Numbered from the stretch's first letter, positions 7,250-16,832 are shown. The stretch: DNA of 64,000 nucleotides from DATADD01 sp046262355 (GCA_046262355.1 JBHEMX010000101.1:1-64000); one strand, 5' to 3'. Numbers and translations: made by a program. Notes: generated from the letters alone by a model not told the origin.

Positions 7250-9535
7250 TCACTGTCGAGTCGCGCGCGCGGTCGGCACCACGCGGTAGGCATCGAAGAC
7301 GGAGTCCACCCTGCGGATGCTCTGCAGGACGTGCTGGAGGTGACTCGGATCCGCGAGCTCGAAGCTGAACGCGAGCGTCGCGATGCCGTCCTTGCCGGTT
7401 CGGGTGGTGGAGGAGAAGATGTAGATGCCCTGGTCTGAGATCGCCGCGGTCACATCCCTGAGCAGCTTGGTTCGATCCAGGGCCTCGATCTGGATCGTCG
7501 CCGTGAAGGTGCCCTGCTGGCGCGTGTCCCACCAGACCTTCGTCATGCGTTCCGCTCCGGTGAGCTCTAGAGCCTTGGCGTTGGGGCAGTCGTCGCGATG
7601 CACCGAGACACCGCGTCCGCGCGTGAGGAAGCCGACGATGCGGTCGCCGGGAACCGGGGTGCAGCAGCCTGCGAGCCTCACGAGGAGGTCGTCATGTCCC
7701 TCCACGATCACGCCCTTGCCGCGCTTGCGCGACGGCCGTCTGGGTTTGGCCTCCTCGATCTCGGCCTCGTCCTCGGGTTCCGGCTCGAAGATGCGGATCA
7801 CGCGCGTGGTCACGGAGTGCGGGGAAAGCCGGCCCTCCCCGATGGCGACGTGCATCGACTCGAGGTCGGCGTACTTGAGCTCCTCCGCTATCTGCTTCAG
7901 GAGGTCGCTCTTGGAGATCTTGTCGACGGGAAGTCCGTGCTTGCGCAGCGCCCCCAGCAGCGAGTCCTTGCCCTGTGCCAGAGCATCCTCGCGGCGTTCG
8001 CGAGCGAACCATTGCCTGATCTTGCTTCGAGCTCGAGGCGTGGCAACGATGTGCAGCCAGTCGCGCGACGGCGACGCAGGACCCTTGGAGGTGATGATCT
8101 CGACCGAGTCCCCCGACTCCAGCTCGTGGTTGAGTGTGACCAAGCGGCCGTTGACGCGCGATCCGACAGTACGGTGCCCGACCTCGGTGTGGATCGCATA
8201 GGCGAAGTCGAGCGGGGTGGCACCGCGCGGAAGCTCGACGACATCTCCCTTGGGCGTGAAGATGAAGACCTCGTCGGAATAGAGATCGATCTTCAGTGAC
8301 TCCATGAACTCCTTGGGATCCGCCGACTCGCGCTGCCAGTCCATGACGCGCTGCAGCCACGCGATCTCCTCCTCGGGCACCTTGCCGCGTCGCTGTTCCT
8401 TGTACAGCCAGTGAGCCGCGATGCCGAACTCCGCGGAGCGGTGCATGGCATGGGTGCGGATCTGTATCTCCATCGGTCTTCCGCCCGGGCCCATGACCGT
8501 CGTGTGCAGAGACTGATACATGTTGAACTTGGGCATGGCGATGTAGTCCTTGAAGCGCCCCGGCACCGGGGTGTAGAGAGTGTGGATCGCTCCCAGCGCT
8601 GCATAGCAATCCTTGATCGTGTCTACCACGACGCGGATCCCGACCAGATCGAAGATCTCGTCGAACTGCTTGCCGCGCAGCACGATCTTCTCGTAGATCG
8701 CGTAGAGATGCTTGGGTCGCCCCGAGACGTCGGTTCGGATCCTGAGCTCGCCGAGCTTGTGGACGATCTCGTCGCAGACCTCGTCGAGCAACCGCTCGCG
8801 CTCGGGCTGGCGCTGCTGGACGAGCGCTGCGATCTCCTCGTTGCGCTTGGGATGAAGCGTCGCGAATGCGAGATCTTCGAGCTCCCACTTGATGGCGTAC
8901 ATACCCAGCCGGTGAGCGAGTGGAGCGTAGATCTCCAGCGTTTCGCGCGCGATCAGGTCGCGCTTCTCCGGCTGAAGAGGTGCGAGCGTACGCATGTTGT
9001 GAAGGCGGTCTGCGATCTTGATCAGGAGCACTCGGACGTCGCGCGCCGTCGCGACGATCATCTTGCGCAGGTTCTCGGCGCGCGACTGCTCAGGGGAGCG
9101 GAACCTGATCTTGTCGAGCTTCGTGACGCCGTCGATCAACATGGCAACGTCGAAGCCCATCTCGGCCTCGACGTCGACCAGCGTGAGGTCGGTGTCCTCC
9201 ACGGCGTCGTGCAGCAGCGCCGCCGCGATCGTCATCTCGTCGAGGCCGAGCTGCGCCAGGATCGTAGCCACGCCGAGGGGATGGGAGATGAAGGGCTCGC
9301 CGGACTTTCGCAGCTGCCCCTCGTGGGCCGCTTGCGCGATCTCGAAGGCGCGCTCGATGCTCTTGGTCGGCGCTTTGGGGCGCGCCGCGCGCACCTCGCG
9401 CAGCAACTGCTCAAGCCCTCCCGGGAGCACCTGGCGCGCCGGCACCACCCTCTTCAGCACCGCCTTCACACCGCGCGGCGGCGCCTTCGGGGTCGTCGTC
9501 GCGGGCTTCTCGCCGCTGTCCGGAAGGGACGCCAT
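7250..9535 (-). CDS. rel: Bifunctional (p)ppGpp synthase/hydrolase Rel
   Basis: Makes and degrades (p)ppGpp in the stringent response. The 761-residue protein has the full RSH order: HD hydrolase domain (L-L-H-D-A-V-E-D-T), synthetase domain with R-F-K-D and E-I-Q-I-R-T, TGS domain (F-T-P-K-G-D) and a C-terminal ACT domain. The RxKD form of the synthetase loop is the version of bifunctional enzymes, and the HD residues are intact. The ATG giving M-A-S-L-P-D is chosen; the longer frame is arginine-rich and overlaps the intergenic region. In most actinobacteria apt lies directly upstream; here a YceI/SDR pair and a DUF7662 gene intervene. Confidence 0.95.
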   Translation of the reverse strand: MASLPDSGEKPATTTPKAPPRGVKAVLKRVVPARQVLPGGLEQLLREVRAARPKAPTKSIERAFEIAQAAHEGQLRKSGEPFISHPLGVATILAQLGLDEMTIAAALLHDAVEDTDLTLVDVEAEMGFDVAMLIDGVTKLDKIRFRSPEQSRAENLRKMIVATARDVRVLLIKIADRLHNMRTLAPLQPEKRDLIARETLEIYAPLAHRLGMYAIKWELEDLAFATLHPKRNEEIAALVQQRQPERERLLDEVCDEIVHKLGELRIRTDVSGRPKHLYAIYEKIVLRGKQFDEIFDLVGIRVVVDTIKDCYAALGAIHTLYTPVPGRFKDYIAMPKFNMYQSLHTTVMGPGGRPMEIQIRTHAMHRSAEFGIAAHWLYKEQRRGKVPEEEIAWLQRVMDWQRESADPKEFMESLKIDLYSDEVFIFTPKGDVVELPRGATPLDFAYAIHTEVGHRTVGSRVNGRLVTLNHELESGDSVEIITSKGPASPSRDWLHIVATPRARSKIRQWFARERREDALAQGKDSLLGALRKHGLPVDKISKSDLLKQIAEELKYADLESMHVAIGEGRLSPHSVTTRVIRIFEPEPEDEAEIEEAKPRRPSRKRGKGVIVEGHDDLLVRLAGCCTPVPGDRIVGFLTRGRGVSVHRDDCPNAKALELTGAERMTKVWWDTRQQGTFTATIQIEALDRTKLLRDVTAAISDQGIYIFSSTTRTGKDGIATLAFSFELADPSHLQHVLQSIRRVDSVFDAYRVVPTARATRQ

Positions 9536-9582
9536 CCCTAGATTGTAAGGACCCCGGCAACGACGGCGGCTCGGAGCAGAGG

Positions 9583-9870
9583 CTACCGGCTCCCCTCGGC
9601 GCGGTCGCGCGCGAACACGACGGTCGCGTCGGGGCCGAGCTCGACGACCTTCCATCCGGCGAGCAGCCATGCACGGCTGTGGGCGCGCCCGTCGTCGTTG
9701 CGCCACCACGAGGGAAAGCGAGCGCCGTCGGGCAGACGATCGTCGACGACCTCTTCGATCTCCTCGAGCGACATGCGGAGCTCCTCGCTCTCGGGGGGCT
9801 GCCCGGCCAGGTAGGCGGCCAGCCGGATGTACTTCAGCGAGCGGCGCCTGGGCGCGTCGTTGCCGGCCAC
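9583..9870 (-). CDS. DUF7662-like small protein
   Basis: A 95-residue protein matching the DUF7662 pattern as I remember it: L-K-Y-I-R-L-A-A-Y-L near the start, an E-L-R-M-S-L-E-E-I-E-E segment, then L-P-x-x-A-R-x-x-x-x-W-W-x-N-D and H-S-R-A-W-L-x-A-G-W. The family is widespread and usually found near nucleases or alone; its function is unknown. The GTG start is chosen because the frame upstream runs over a poly-A tract and the divergent yceI promoter. Its stop is 47 bases before rel, so it may be the first gene of the rel operon. Confidence 0.7.
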   Translation of the reverse strand: MAGNDAPRRRSLKYIRLAAYLAGQPPESEELRMSLEEIEEVVDDRLPDGARFPSWWRNDDGRAHSRAWLLAGWKVVELGPDATVVFARDRAEGSR

Positions 9871-9917
9871 GGCTCCAGCGTAGGTGAGACCCGCCGAGCC
9901 GCGACAGGGGGAACGCC

Positions 9918-9972
9918 CAAAAAAAAAAAGTGGGTCGCCCCGGGGCCTCGGGAATATCGTTGTTGGTACAAT
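9918..9972 (+). promoter_or_regulatory. A11 tract and TACAAT ahead of yceI
   Basis: An unbroken run of eleven A (about 9919-9929) in a very GC-rich context is followed 37 bases later by TACAAT (9967-9972), a good -10 match, 36 bases before the yceI ATG. No TTGACA-like -35 stands 17 bases upstream. The A-tract could act as an UP-type element. Confidence 0.35.
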
Positions 9973-10008
9973 GGTTGTTGCTGCAAATACTCTGAAGAGG
10001 AGGAGGTC

Positions 10009-10587
10009 ATGCCCTTGAGCACTACCACCGAGATCGGGACGATCCAACGGACCGACGCTCTTGCACCGGGAACCTGGGCCCTCGACCCAGCCCACACGAC
10101 GATCGAGTTTGTCGCTCGGCACATGGTCGTCGCGAAGTCACGAGGGCGTTTCGGCGGCTTTTCCGGCATCATCCAGGTGAACGAGGACCCCACCAGGTCG
10201 GCGGCGGAGGCGACCATCGAGGCCGCCAGCATCGACACCCGCCACGAGCAGCGAGACGGTCACCTGCGCTCGCCCGACTTCCTCGACGCCGTCAACCACC
10301 CGCTCCTGAAGTTCCGCAGCATCTCGTTCGAGCACGTCGGAGGCCCGCGCTGGAGGGTCCTCGGAGAGCTCACGATCCGAGACATCACGCGGCCGATCGA
10401 GCTGGACGTCGAGTTCGGGGGCCTGTCGAAGTCCCCGTGGGGAGCCGACGTCGCATTCTTCTCGGCGACCGGCGAGATCAACCGAGAGGACTACGGGATG
10501 ACGTGGAACCAGTCGCTCGAGACCGGCGGTGTGTTGGTGAGCAAGACGATCGAGATCGAGATCCACGGCGAGGCGCTCCGGCAGTAA
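10009..10587 (+). CDS. YceI-family lipid-binding protein
   Basis: A 192-residue YceI-like domain protein: an extended beta-barrel that binds isoprenoid or amide lipids. The family signature is clear (W-A-L-D-P-A-H-T-T-I-E-F near the start, the R-G-R-F-G-G-F-S-G segment, D-I-T-R-P-I and the N-R-E-D-Y-G-M strand near the end). There is no signal peptide, so it is probably cytoplasmic, as in many actinobacteria. The ATG has a strong AGGAGG 2-3 bases before it. It is followed by a stable hairpin and then a plus-strand SDR gene; the pair splits the usual apt-rel linkage. Confidence 0.9.
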   Translation: MPLSTTTEIGTIQRTDALAPGTWALDPAHTTIEFVARHMVVAKSRGRFGGFSGIIQVNEDPTRSAAEATIEAASIDTRHEQRDGHLRSPDFLDAVNHPLLKFRSISFEHVGGPRWRVLGELTIRDITRPIELDVEFGGLSKSPWGADVAFFSATGEINREDYGMTWNQSLETGGVLVSKTIEIEIHGEALRQ

Positions 10588-10618
10588 GCGGGGCCCGGGG
10601 CCGCACCCGGCCCTTACT

Positions 10619-10652
10619 GCAGGCTGCCGGCACCCCCCCGCCGGCGGCCTGC
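10619..10652 (+). terminator. Stable hairpin after yceI
   Basis: Two 13-base arms (10619-10631 and 10640-10652) pair with a single T-G wobble around an 8-nt loop, 31 bases after the yceI stop. No T-run follows, as is common for terminator-like hairpins in GC-rich genomes. Confidence 0.55.
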
Positions 10653-10675
10653 GCGCGTCCGGATAGCGTGGGACG

Positions 10676-11434
10676 ATGCGAAATGCGGCGCTGATCACGG
10701 GAGCGGGACGAGCGCGCGGGATCGCCGCGGCCGTTGCACGCGCCTTGGCGCGCGACGGATGGGACCTCGCGCTCACCGCATGGCGGCCCTACGACCGATC
10801 GACGAGCTGGGGCGGCGCGCCGGCCGATGACCTCGTCGACGAGCTGCGCTCGCTCGGGGCGGAGGCGGCGTTCACCGAGGAGGACCTCGCGGATCCGGTC
10901 GCTCCGGCGCGCCTGTTCGACTTCGCCGAAGCAAGCGTCGGGCCGCCCCGGGCCCTGGTGAACGCGCACGCGTACTCGAGACTCGGAGGGTTGCTCGCGA
11001 CGACGGTCGACGACTTCGACCAGCACATGGCCGTGAACGCGCGCGCCACGCTGCTTCTGAGCGCCGAGTTCGTGCGTCGCCGGAGCGGCGAGGGAGGTCC
11101 AGGGCGCATCGTCAACTTCACCAGCGGCCTGCCTCTGCAGGGGGAGATCGCCTATGCGGCAAGCAAGGGGGCCATCGAGTGGATCACCGTCTCGGCCGCG
11201 GCCGAGGTCGCTCGGAACGGCATCACCGTGAACGCCGTCGACCCGGGCCCCAACGACACCGGCTGGATGGCCCCGGAGCAGCACGCGGCCGTCGGGACGG
11301 CGAGCCCGCCCGGCAGGGTCGGCACCCCCGCGGACGCAGCCGAGCTGGTTGCGTGGCTCTGCTCCGAGCGAGCCGGCTGGGTGACGGGCCAGGTGATCCA
11401 CTGCGACGGAGGCTGGAGCAACCTCCGAGGCTGA
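10676..11434 (+). CDS. Short-chain dehydrogenase/reductase
   Basis: A 252-residue classical SDR oxidoreductase using NAD(P)H. It has the T-G-A-G-R-A-R-G-I cofactor loop, an N-A-H-A strand in place of the usual N-N-A-G, a catalytic serine in N-F-T-S-G and the Y-A-A-S-K active pair. The C-terminus W-V-T-G-Q-V-I-H-C-D-G-G-W is that of FabG-like members. Those resemblances do not fix the substrate. It is 88 bases downstream of yceI and convergent with apt, whose stop is 7 bases away. Confidence 0.88.
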   Translation: MRNAALITGAGRARGIAAAVARALARDGWDLALTAWRPYDRSTSWGGAPADDLVDELRSLGAEAAFTEEDLADPVAPARLFDFAEASVGPPRALVNAHAYSRLGGLLATTVDDFDQHMAVNARATLLLSAEFVRRRSGEGGPGRIVNFTSGLPLQGEIAYAASKGAIEWITVSAAAEVARNGITVNAVDPGPNDTGWMAPEQHAAVGTASPPGRVGTPADAAELVAWLCSERAGWVTGQVIHCDGGWSNLRG

Positions 11435-11441
11435 CGGCGCG

Positions 11442-11975
11442 CTAGTAGCTGATTAGGCTGAAGAACTCGTAGCCGCCCAGCTTGTCGCGCCCCCCGAGGA
11501 ACGACAGCTCCATGATCGTCGCGACACCCGCGACCTTGCCGCCGCAGCGCTCCGTGAGCTCAGCCGTCGCGCGCGCCGTTCCACCCGTCGCGAGCACGTC
11601 GTCGACCACGAGGATCCGCTCACCGGGCGCGATCGCGTCGCGATGGATCTCGAGGTGATCGAGCCCGTATTCCAGCTCATACTCCTGAGCCTCCACGTTC
11701 CACGGAAGCTTTCCTTTCTTGCGCACCGGTATGAGCCCCGCGGTGAAGCGATAGGCCAGGGGGGCGGCGACCATGAAGCCGCGCGCCTCTATGCCGAGGA
11801 CCTTGTCGATCTCGTCCCGATCGAAGTGATGTGCGATCGCGTCGATCGTGTACGTGAACGCCTTCTTGTCGGCAAGCAGCGGCGTGATGTCCTTGAACAC
11901 GATCCCCGGCTTCGGGAAGTCGTCGATGTCGCGGATGCGATCCTTGAGCCAATCGTGGTTCGGTTCCTGCGTCAT
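11442..11975 (-). CDS. apt: Adenine phosphoribosyltransferase
   Basis: Salvages adenine to AMP using PRPP. The 177-residue protein has the expected start (F-P-K-P-G-I-V-F-K-D-I-T), the G-I-E-A-R-G-F loop and the PRPP-binding motif V-V-D-D-V-L-A-T-G-G-T. It lies 10 bases downstream of secF, the usual secD-secF-apt order of actinobacteria. Confidence 0.95.
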   Translation of the reverse strand: MTQEPNHDWLKDRIRDIDDFPKPGIVFKDITPLLADKKAFTYTIDAIAHHFDRDEIDKVLGIEARGFMVAAPLAYRFTAGLIPVRKKGKLPWNVEAQEYELEYGLDHLEIHRDAIAPGERILVVDDVLATGGTARATAELTERCGGKVAGVATIMELSFLGGRDKLGGYEFFSLISY

Positions 11976-11985
11976 CTCGCTCTCC

Positions 11986-13137
11986 TCAACGTCGTTTGCG
12001 ACGCTTGACCTTCTTCGAACCTGCCCGTGCCCTCGCCTGAGCGCGCGCCGCCGAAGACGGGCGCGCCGCGGGCGAGGGCGGCGACACTTCCCTTGCGTTA
12101 CTCCCCGCGGTTGCCGCCGCAGCGCTCGGCAGAGGTGACACCCGCCGTGCGTCTCGCAGCACCTTCTCGCGCACGTTTCGATACCTCGGCTCGCGCTCCT
12201 TCCACACGGAGAGTACCGGTGTGGCCACGAAGATCGACGAATACGTGCCCGTCAGGATGCCGACGAACAACGCGAGCGCGAGGTCCTCGAGGGTCGACGC
12301 TCCGAGGAGACCGGCCCCGACGAACAGCAGTGCAGCCACCGGGAGCAGCGTCGACAGCGAGGTGTTGAGCGAGCGCATGAACACCTGGTTCATGGCGAGG
12401 TTGGCGGCGCCCTGGTACGTCATCTTTCCCGTGCCGGCGAGCATCTCGGTGTTCTCCTCGACCTTGTCGAAGACCACGACGGTGTCATACAGCGAATAGC
12501 CGAGGATCGTGAGGATCGCGATGACCGTCGAAGGAGTCACCTCGAAGCCGACGAAGGAATAGACGCCGGCGGTGATGATGAGATCGTGGGCAAGGGCGAT
12601 GACCGCGGCGAACGCCATCTTCCACTCGAAGCGCCACGAGATGAACGCGACGATCACTAGGAGGAAGAACCCGAGCGCGCGCAGCGCCTTCGCCGTGATC
12701 TCGCCGCCCCACTTGCTACCGATCCTCTCACTCGCGGTGTCGGCCGGGGACGCACCGACGGTCTCGCCGACCGCGTTGATGACCTGCGCCTGTTTTTCGG
12801 GATCGGATATCTCCTTGGTCTGGACGAGCACTGTGCGGCTCGACCCCTCGCTCGCCACCTGCACCTGTGCGTTGCCCGCACCGAGGGGGGCGAGCGCTTG
12901 CCTCACCTGCGCGATGATCTCGAGCTCGGGCGCGCCGGCCAGCGGTCCGTCGCCGGGCACCTCGGTCTGGATCTGCACCCCACCCTCGAATTCGATGCCG
13001 TAGTTCAGCCCCCCGGTGACGAGCGTGACGATGCACAGCAGCACGACGACGCCCGAGATCGTGAACCACAGCTTGCGGCGGCCGATGAAGTCGATGTTGG
13101 TCTCGCCCCTGTAGAGCCGCCGGAGCGCGTCCTTCAC
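11986..13137 (-). CDS. secF: Protein translocase subunit SecF
   Basis: Inner-membrane partner of SecD that uses the proton gradient to help pull secreted proteins across the membrane. The 383-residue frame starts at a GTG overlapping the secD stop by 4 bases; the longer reading upstream is secD in another frame. The F-I-G-R-R-K-L-W-F start, a first transmembrane segment, a periplasmic loop with G-I-E-F-E-G-G and the cluster of five membrane helices are all visible. The C-terminal 60 residues are an unusual A/P/S/R-rich basic tail ending K-K-V-K-R-R-K-R-R. Confidence 0.94.
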   Translation of the reverse strand: MKDALRRLYRGETNIDFIGRRKLWFTISGVVVLLCIVTLVTGGLNYGIEFEGGVQIQTEVPGDGPLAGAPELEIIAQVRQALAPLGAGNAQVQVASEGSSRTVLVQTKEISDPEKQAQVINAVGETVGASPADTASERIGSKWGGEITAKALRALGFFLLVIVAFISWRFEWKMAFAAVIALAHDLIITAGVYSFVGFEVTPSTVIAILTILGYSLYDTVVVFDKVEENTEMLAGTGKMTYQGAANLAMNQVFMRSLNTSLSTLLPVAALLFVGAGLLGASTLEDLALALFVGILTGTYSSIFVATPVLSVWKEREPRYRNVREKVLRDARRVSPLPSAAAATAGSNAREVSPPSPAARPSSAARAQARARAGSKKVKRRKRR

Positions 13138-14564
13138 GATTGCACCCCTAGTGCTTCTCCCATCCCGATGAACCTGCCGCTCGAGAACGTCTTGGTGCGC
13201 GCCAGAAGATGGACGGCCGAGCGCGTGAAGAAGTACGCGATCAGCACGTCGATCACGGTGGCGATCCCGAGCGTGAGAGCGAAGCCTTGGACCGGCCCGA
13301 CCGCCAAGAAGAAAAGGATGACCGCGGCCGCGCCCGTGACGAAATCGGCCACGAGGATCGTCTTGAGCGCCCGCTTCATACCGCGCTCCACCGCTGCCCT
13401 CACCGACTTTCCCGCACGAACCTCGTCCTTGAGCCGCTCGAAACCGACGATATAAGAGTCGGTGGTTATCCCGATCGACACGATGATCCCCGCGACGCCG
13501 GCGAGGCTGAGCGAGAGGCCGACCGTCTCGCCGAGCAGCGTCATCACGCAATAGATCGCGGCGGTGAACACGGCGAGGCCGGCCCACGCGATGAGGCCCA
13601 GCGCGCGGTAGTAGAGGAGCATGTAGATCATGACGAGCCCGAGTCCCAACGCCCCGGCCTGAAGCCCCGCGTCGAGCGAATCGCGGCCCAGCGTGGGGGA
13701 TATCTTGCGGACCTCGGACTGCTCGAGGGTGATCGGCAGCGACCCGTAGCGGAGCACGAGTGCGAGGTCCTTGGCCTCGGCCTCGCCGCCGGTGTTGATC
13801 TGGGTCTCGCCTCCGGTGATGCCCTCGCCGCAGACGACTCCGCTGCTGCCGCCACCGCCCGGCGGCTGCATCCCGGCCGCACTTTCGACCTTGCCGTCGA
13901 GCACGATGGCAACCTGCTCCTTGACCGTCTCGCCCTCGTCACGCAGGCACGCGAGCCTGCTCGTGAACTCGGCCCACCTCTCCGCGCCGTCGCCGTTCAT
14001 GTCGATCGACACCGACCACGCCCCGCCCTGAGGATCGACCACGGCCGAGGCCTTCGTGACCACGTCGCCGGTGAGGACCGCGGGCTCGAGCACGTACAGC
14101 ATGCCCTGCTCGCCGGCCTGATCGGACGGGTACACGACCTCTTCATCGTTGACCGACGAGCCTTCCTTGTCGGTCACCTCGGGGCGCTTCTTCTCGGGTG
14201 CGCCCGGGGGGACGATCTCCTTGACCTGCCGGAAGGTTAGCTGCGCCGTCGTGCCGATGACCCTCAACGCCGCCTGCTCGTCCTCGACGCCGGGCAGCTG
14301 CACGAGGATGTTATTGCTGCCCGCGACGCTCACCTCGGGCTCGGCGACGCCGAGCGCGTCGATGCGCTGCCGGATGATCTCGACCGTCTTGTCGAGCGTC
14401 TCGCCGGACACACCCTCGCCCCTGGCCGTGAGTATCACGCTCGTGCCACCCTCGAGATCGAGCCCCAGCCTCGGCGCGCTGCCGGAGAGGAGCACCGCGG
14501 CGAGCCCGCCGAAGACGAGCACGACGGTCGCGATCAGGTGGATCCTGTAGCGCTGAACCTTCAT
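13134..14564 (-). CDS. secD: Protein translocase subunit SecD
   Basis: Membrane component of the SecDF complex. The 476-residue protein has an N-terminal membrane helix, the conserved G-L-D-L-E-G-G-T motif, the P1 periplasmic domain and five C-terminal helices with G-I-T-T-D-S-Y-I-V-G-F-E-R. It lies between the HD gene (24 bases) and secF (4-base overlap). Confidence 0.95.
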   Translation of the reverse strand: MKVQRYRIHLIATVVLVFGGLAAVLLSGSAPRLGLDLEGGTSVILTARGEGVSGETLDKTVEIIRQRIDALGVAEPEVSVAGSNNILVQLPGVEDEQAALRVIGTTAQLTFRQVKEIVPPGAPEKKRPEVTDKEGSSVNDEEVVYPSDQAGEQGMLYVLEPAVLTGDVVTKASAVVDPQGGAWSVSIDMNGDGAERWAEFTSRLACLRDEGETVKEQVAIVLDGKVESAAGMQPPGGGGSSGVVCGEGITGGETQINTGGEAEAKDLALVLRYGSLPITLEQSEVRKISPTLGRDSLDAGLQAGALGLGLVMIYMLLYYRALGLIAWAGLAVFTAAIYCVMTLLGETVGLSLSLAGVAGIIVSIGITTDSYIVGFERLKDEVRAGKSVRAAVERGMKRALKTILVADFVTGAAAVILFFLAVGPVQGFALTLGIATVIDVLIAYFFTRSAVHLLARTKTFSSGRFIGMGEALGVQS

Positions 14565-14588
14565 CTCTTGGTCAGTCTCCCGACGGCG

Positions 14589-15359
14589 TCACAGCAGCTT
14601 GCTGCCGTTGATGTCTATCTTGAAGCGGCAGTCGAGATACTCCGCGGCGCGCCGGCACATCACCATGCGCGACAGGAAGATCTCGAAGTACTCCATGACG
14701 TCGGCAAGCTCGGTGTCGATCTTCAGCTCCAGCGTCAAGGTGCGCGCTTCGGAATCGACTCGCAGGAACGAGTGCTCGACCGCATGGTTGACCCTGTCGT
14801 GGATGTCGAACACGGTGCGGTCCTTCACGCGCACTCGCGAGCGGTGCACGTCGGACTTGTCCGCCACGACGAGCGCGGCGCTCACCGGGTTCACGGGGTT
14901 GCCGAAGTCCTCTTCGTGGTTCCCTATCGCGGCGAGCACGATGCCGATCTCCGCATAGGTCATGCCGAGATCGCGCAGGATGTCGTAGGTGATCGCGGCG
15001 CCGGTCTGCGAATGCATCGTGCGAGACACGAAGTTGCCCATGTCGTGCATGTAGCCCGCGATCGCGCCGAGCTCGCGCATCCGCTCCTCGTAGCCGAGCC
15101 GGCTGAGCACGTTGTAGGCGATGCGCGCGACCAATCCGGCGTGACGGAACCCGTGCTCGGTGTATCCGATCTCGCCGAGGTAGCGATCCGCGAGCGAGAT
15201 GAACGTCTGGACGCCCTCGTGCGCCTGCACGTCGGCGAGCGTGACCTCAGACATCGAGGGCACGGAAGCCGCCTCGGGAGCGGCCTTGACCGGCTTTGCC
15301 TGCTTCGCCGTGGGCGCCAGCCGGTCCACCGGGTCGGTGGAGCCCGCCGGCAGGTTCAC
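14589..15359 (-). CDS. HD-domain phosphohydrolase in the sec operon
   Basis: A 256-residue protein with an HD metal-binding core: H-G-F-R-H-A near residue 70, Y-M-H-D-M-G-N near residue 105 and a downstream N-H-E-E. HD proteins hydrolyse phosphate esters, often nucleotides or cyclic dinucleotides, or RNA; the substrate here cannot be read from sequence. Its ATG overlaps the yajC stop by 4 bases and secD follows 24 bases on, so it is made with the translocase. The first 35 residues are low-complexity A/P/K-rich. Confidence 0.75.
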   Translation of the reverse strand: MNLPAGSTDPVDRLAPTAKQAKPVKAAPEAASVPSMSEVTLADVQAHEGVQTFISLADRYLGEIGYTEHGFRHAGLVARIAYNVLSRLGYEERMRELGAIAGYMHDMGNFVSRTMHSQTGAAITYDILRDLGMTYAEIGIVLAAIGNHEEDFGNPVNPVSAALVVADKSDVHRSRVRVKDRTVFDIHDRVNHAVEHSFLRVDSEARTLTLELKIDTELADVMEYFEIFLSRMVMCRRAAEYLDCRFKIDINGSKLL

Positions 15360-15646
15360 GAGGTCTCTTCCCCCGTTGCGGACTCGAGGTCCTCGGTCAC
15401 GCGCCGCGCCACCGCGGTCTTGAGGACGCGCACCGTCGTTCCCGAAGCAACCTCGAGATCTATGGCCTCGTCATCGAGCCTCCTCACGGTTCCGAAGAGC
15501 CCGCCGATCGTGACGACCTCGTCGCCCGGACCGATGCTGTTGACGAGCGAGCGGTGCTGCTCGGCGCGCCGCTTCTGCGGCCGGATGAGCACGAAGTAGA
15601 AGATCACCATCATGAAGACCAGGAAGATGAGACCGGCAGGGTCCAC
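15356..15646 (-). CDS. yajC: SecDF-associated membrane protein YajC
   Basis: A 96-residue protein with one N-terminal membrane helix followed by F-V-L-I-R-P-Q-K-R-R, the YajC signature, and a small cytoplasmic domain with G-D-E-V-V-T-I-G-G. YajC associates with SecDF. It is first in the yajC-HD-secD-secF-apt run. Confidence 0.94.
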   Translation of the reverse strand: MDPAGLIFLVFMMVIFYFVLIRPQKRRAEQHRSLVNSIGPGDEVVTIGGLFGTVRRLDDEAIDLEVASGTTVRVLKTAVARRVTEDLESATGEETS

Positions 15647-15751
15647 GACGCGTCACGTCCTTTGATCGAATCCGTCCCTACGCGCGAACAGAGCCGCCTG
15701 TGCGGCTCGACACGAATCTTAACCTTCGCGGCCCGTTGTGACCGCCCACCG

Positions 15752-16765
15752 TCACCCGAACAGCCGCTTGGCGGGCGCCTCGACGCCGAGGTGGTCGAAC
15801 GCCGACTCGGTGGCGACCCGGCCTCTGGGCGTTCGCAGGAGGAAGCCGAGCTGCATGAGGAACGGCTCGTAGACGTCCTCGATCGTGTCGGGCTCCTCGC
15901 CCACCGCCACCGCCAGCGTCGTAAGCCCCACCGGCCCTCCGCCGAAGCTCCTGACGACCGCATCGAGGAGGGCTCGATCGACCTTGTCGAGCCCGCGCTC
16001 GTCTACCCCGAACACCGCCAGGGCGCGCCGGGCGACGTCCGTGTCGATGTCCCCGCCGGCGCGCACCTGGGCGTAGTCGCGCACGCGCCTCAGCAGGCGG
16101 TTGGCGATCCTCGGGGTCCCACGGGCGCGCCGGGCGATCTGGCCGACGCCTCCGGGGTCGACCTGCACTCCGAGGATGTCGGCGGAGCGGGTCACGATGG
16201 CCTCGAGGTCCGACGCGGGGTAGAGGTCGAGACGCTCGACGAGCTCGAAGCGGCTCCTCAGGGGCCCGGTGATGAGCCCCGCCCTCGTCGTTGCGCCCAC
16301 GAGCGTGAAACGAGGGAGGTCGAGCCGGATCGTCTGCGCGCTCGGGCCCTTTCCGATCACGAGATCGAGCTGCCCCTCCTCCATCGCCGGGTACAGGACC
16401 TCCTCGACGGTGCGCGGCAGGCGATGGATCTCGTCGATGAAGAGCACGTCGGAGTCCTCGAGGTTCGTGAGGATCGCGGCGAGGTCCCCGGCGCGCTCCA
16501 GCACGGGCCCCGAGGACTGCCGGATGTTGGCGCCCATCGAGCGGGCGATCACGTGCGCCATCGTCGTCTTACCGAGCCCCGGCGGACCCGAGAGCAGAAG
16601 GTGACCGGCGGGCTCGCCGCGCTCGAGCGCGGCTTCGAGCACTGTGCCGAGATGCTCCTTGAGCTCCGGCTGCCCGACGAACTCCTCGAGCGTGCGCGGC
16701 CGCAGCGAGGCATCGACCTCGCGCTCGGCGACGTCGGCGGTCGGCGCCAGGACCTCGTCGCTCAT
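15752..16765 (-). CDS. ruvB: Holliday junction helicase RuvB
   Basis: Hexameric ATPase that drives branch migration with RuvA. The 337-residue protein shows L-R-P-R-T-L-E-E-F-V-G-Q, Walker A G-P-P-G-L-G-K-T-T, Walker B L-F-I-D-E-I-H, sensor G-A-T-T-R and the winged-helix C-terminus with R-T-P-R-G-R. It follows ruvA by 67 bases. Confidence 0.96.
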   Translation of the reverse strand: MSDEVLAPTADVAEREVDASLRPRTLEEFVGQPELKEHLGTVLEAALERGEPAGHLLLSGPPGLGKTTMAHVIARSMGANIRQSSGPVLERAGDLAAILTNLEDSDVLFIDEIHRLPRTVEEVLYPAMEEGQLDLVIGKGPSAQTIRLDLPRFTLVGATTRAGLITGPLRSRFELVERLDLYPASDLEAIVTRSADILGVQVDPGGVGQIARRARGTPRIANRLLRRVRDYAQVRAGGDIDTDVARRALAVFGVDERGLDKVDRALLDAVVRSFGGGPVGLTTLAVAVGEEPDTIEDVYEPFLMQLGFLLRTPRGRVATESAFDHLGVEAPAKRLFG

Positions 16766-16832
16766 CGCCGGCCTCGGGTGCGCCGGGGGTTGCCTCTCTC
16801 GGTACTCACGGCGGCTCCGGCGCGCGCCGCGC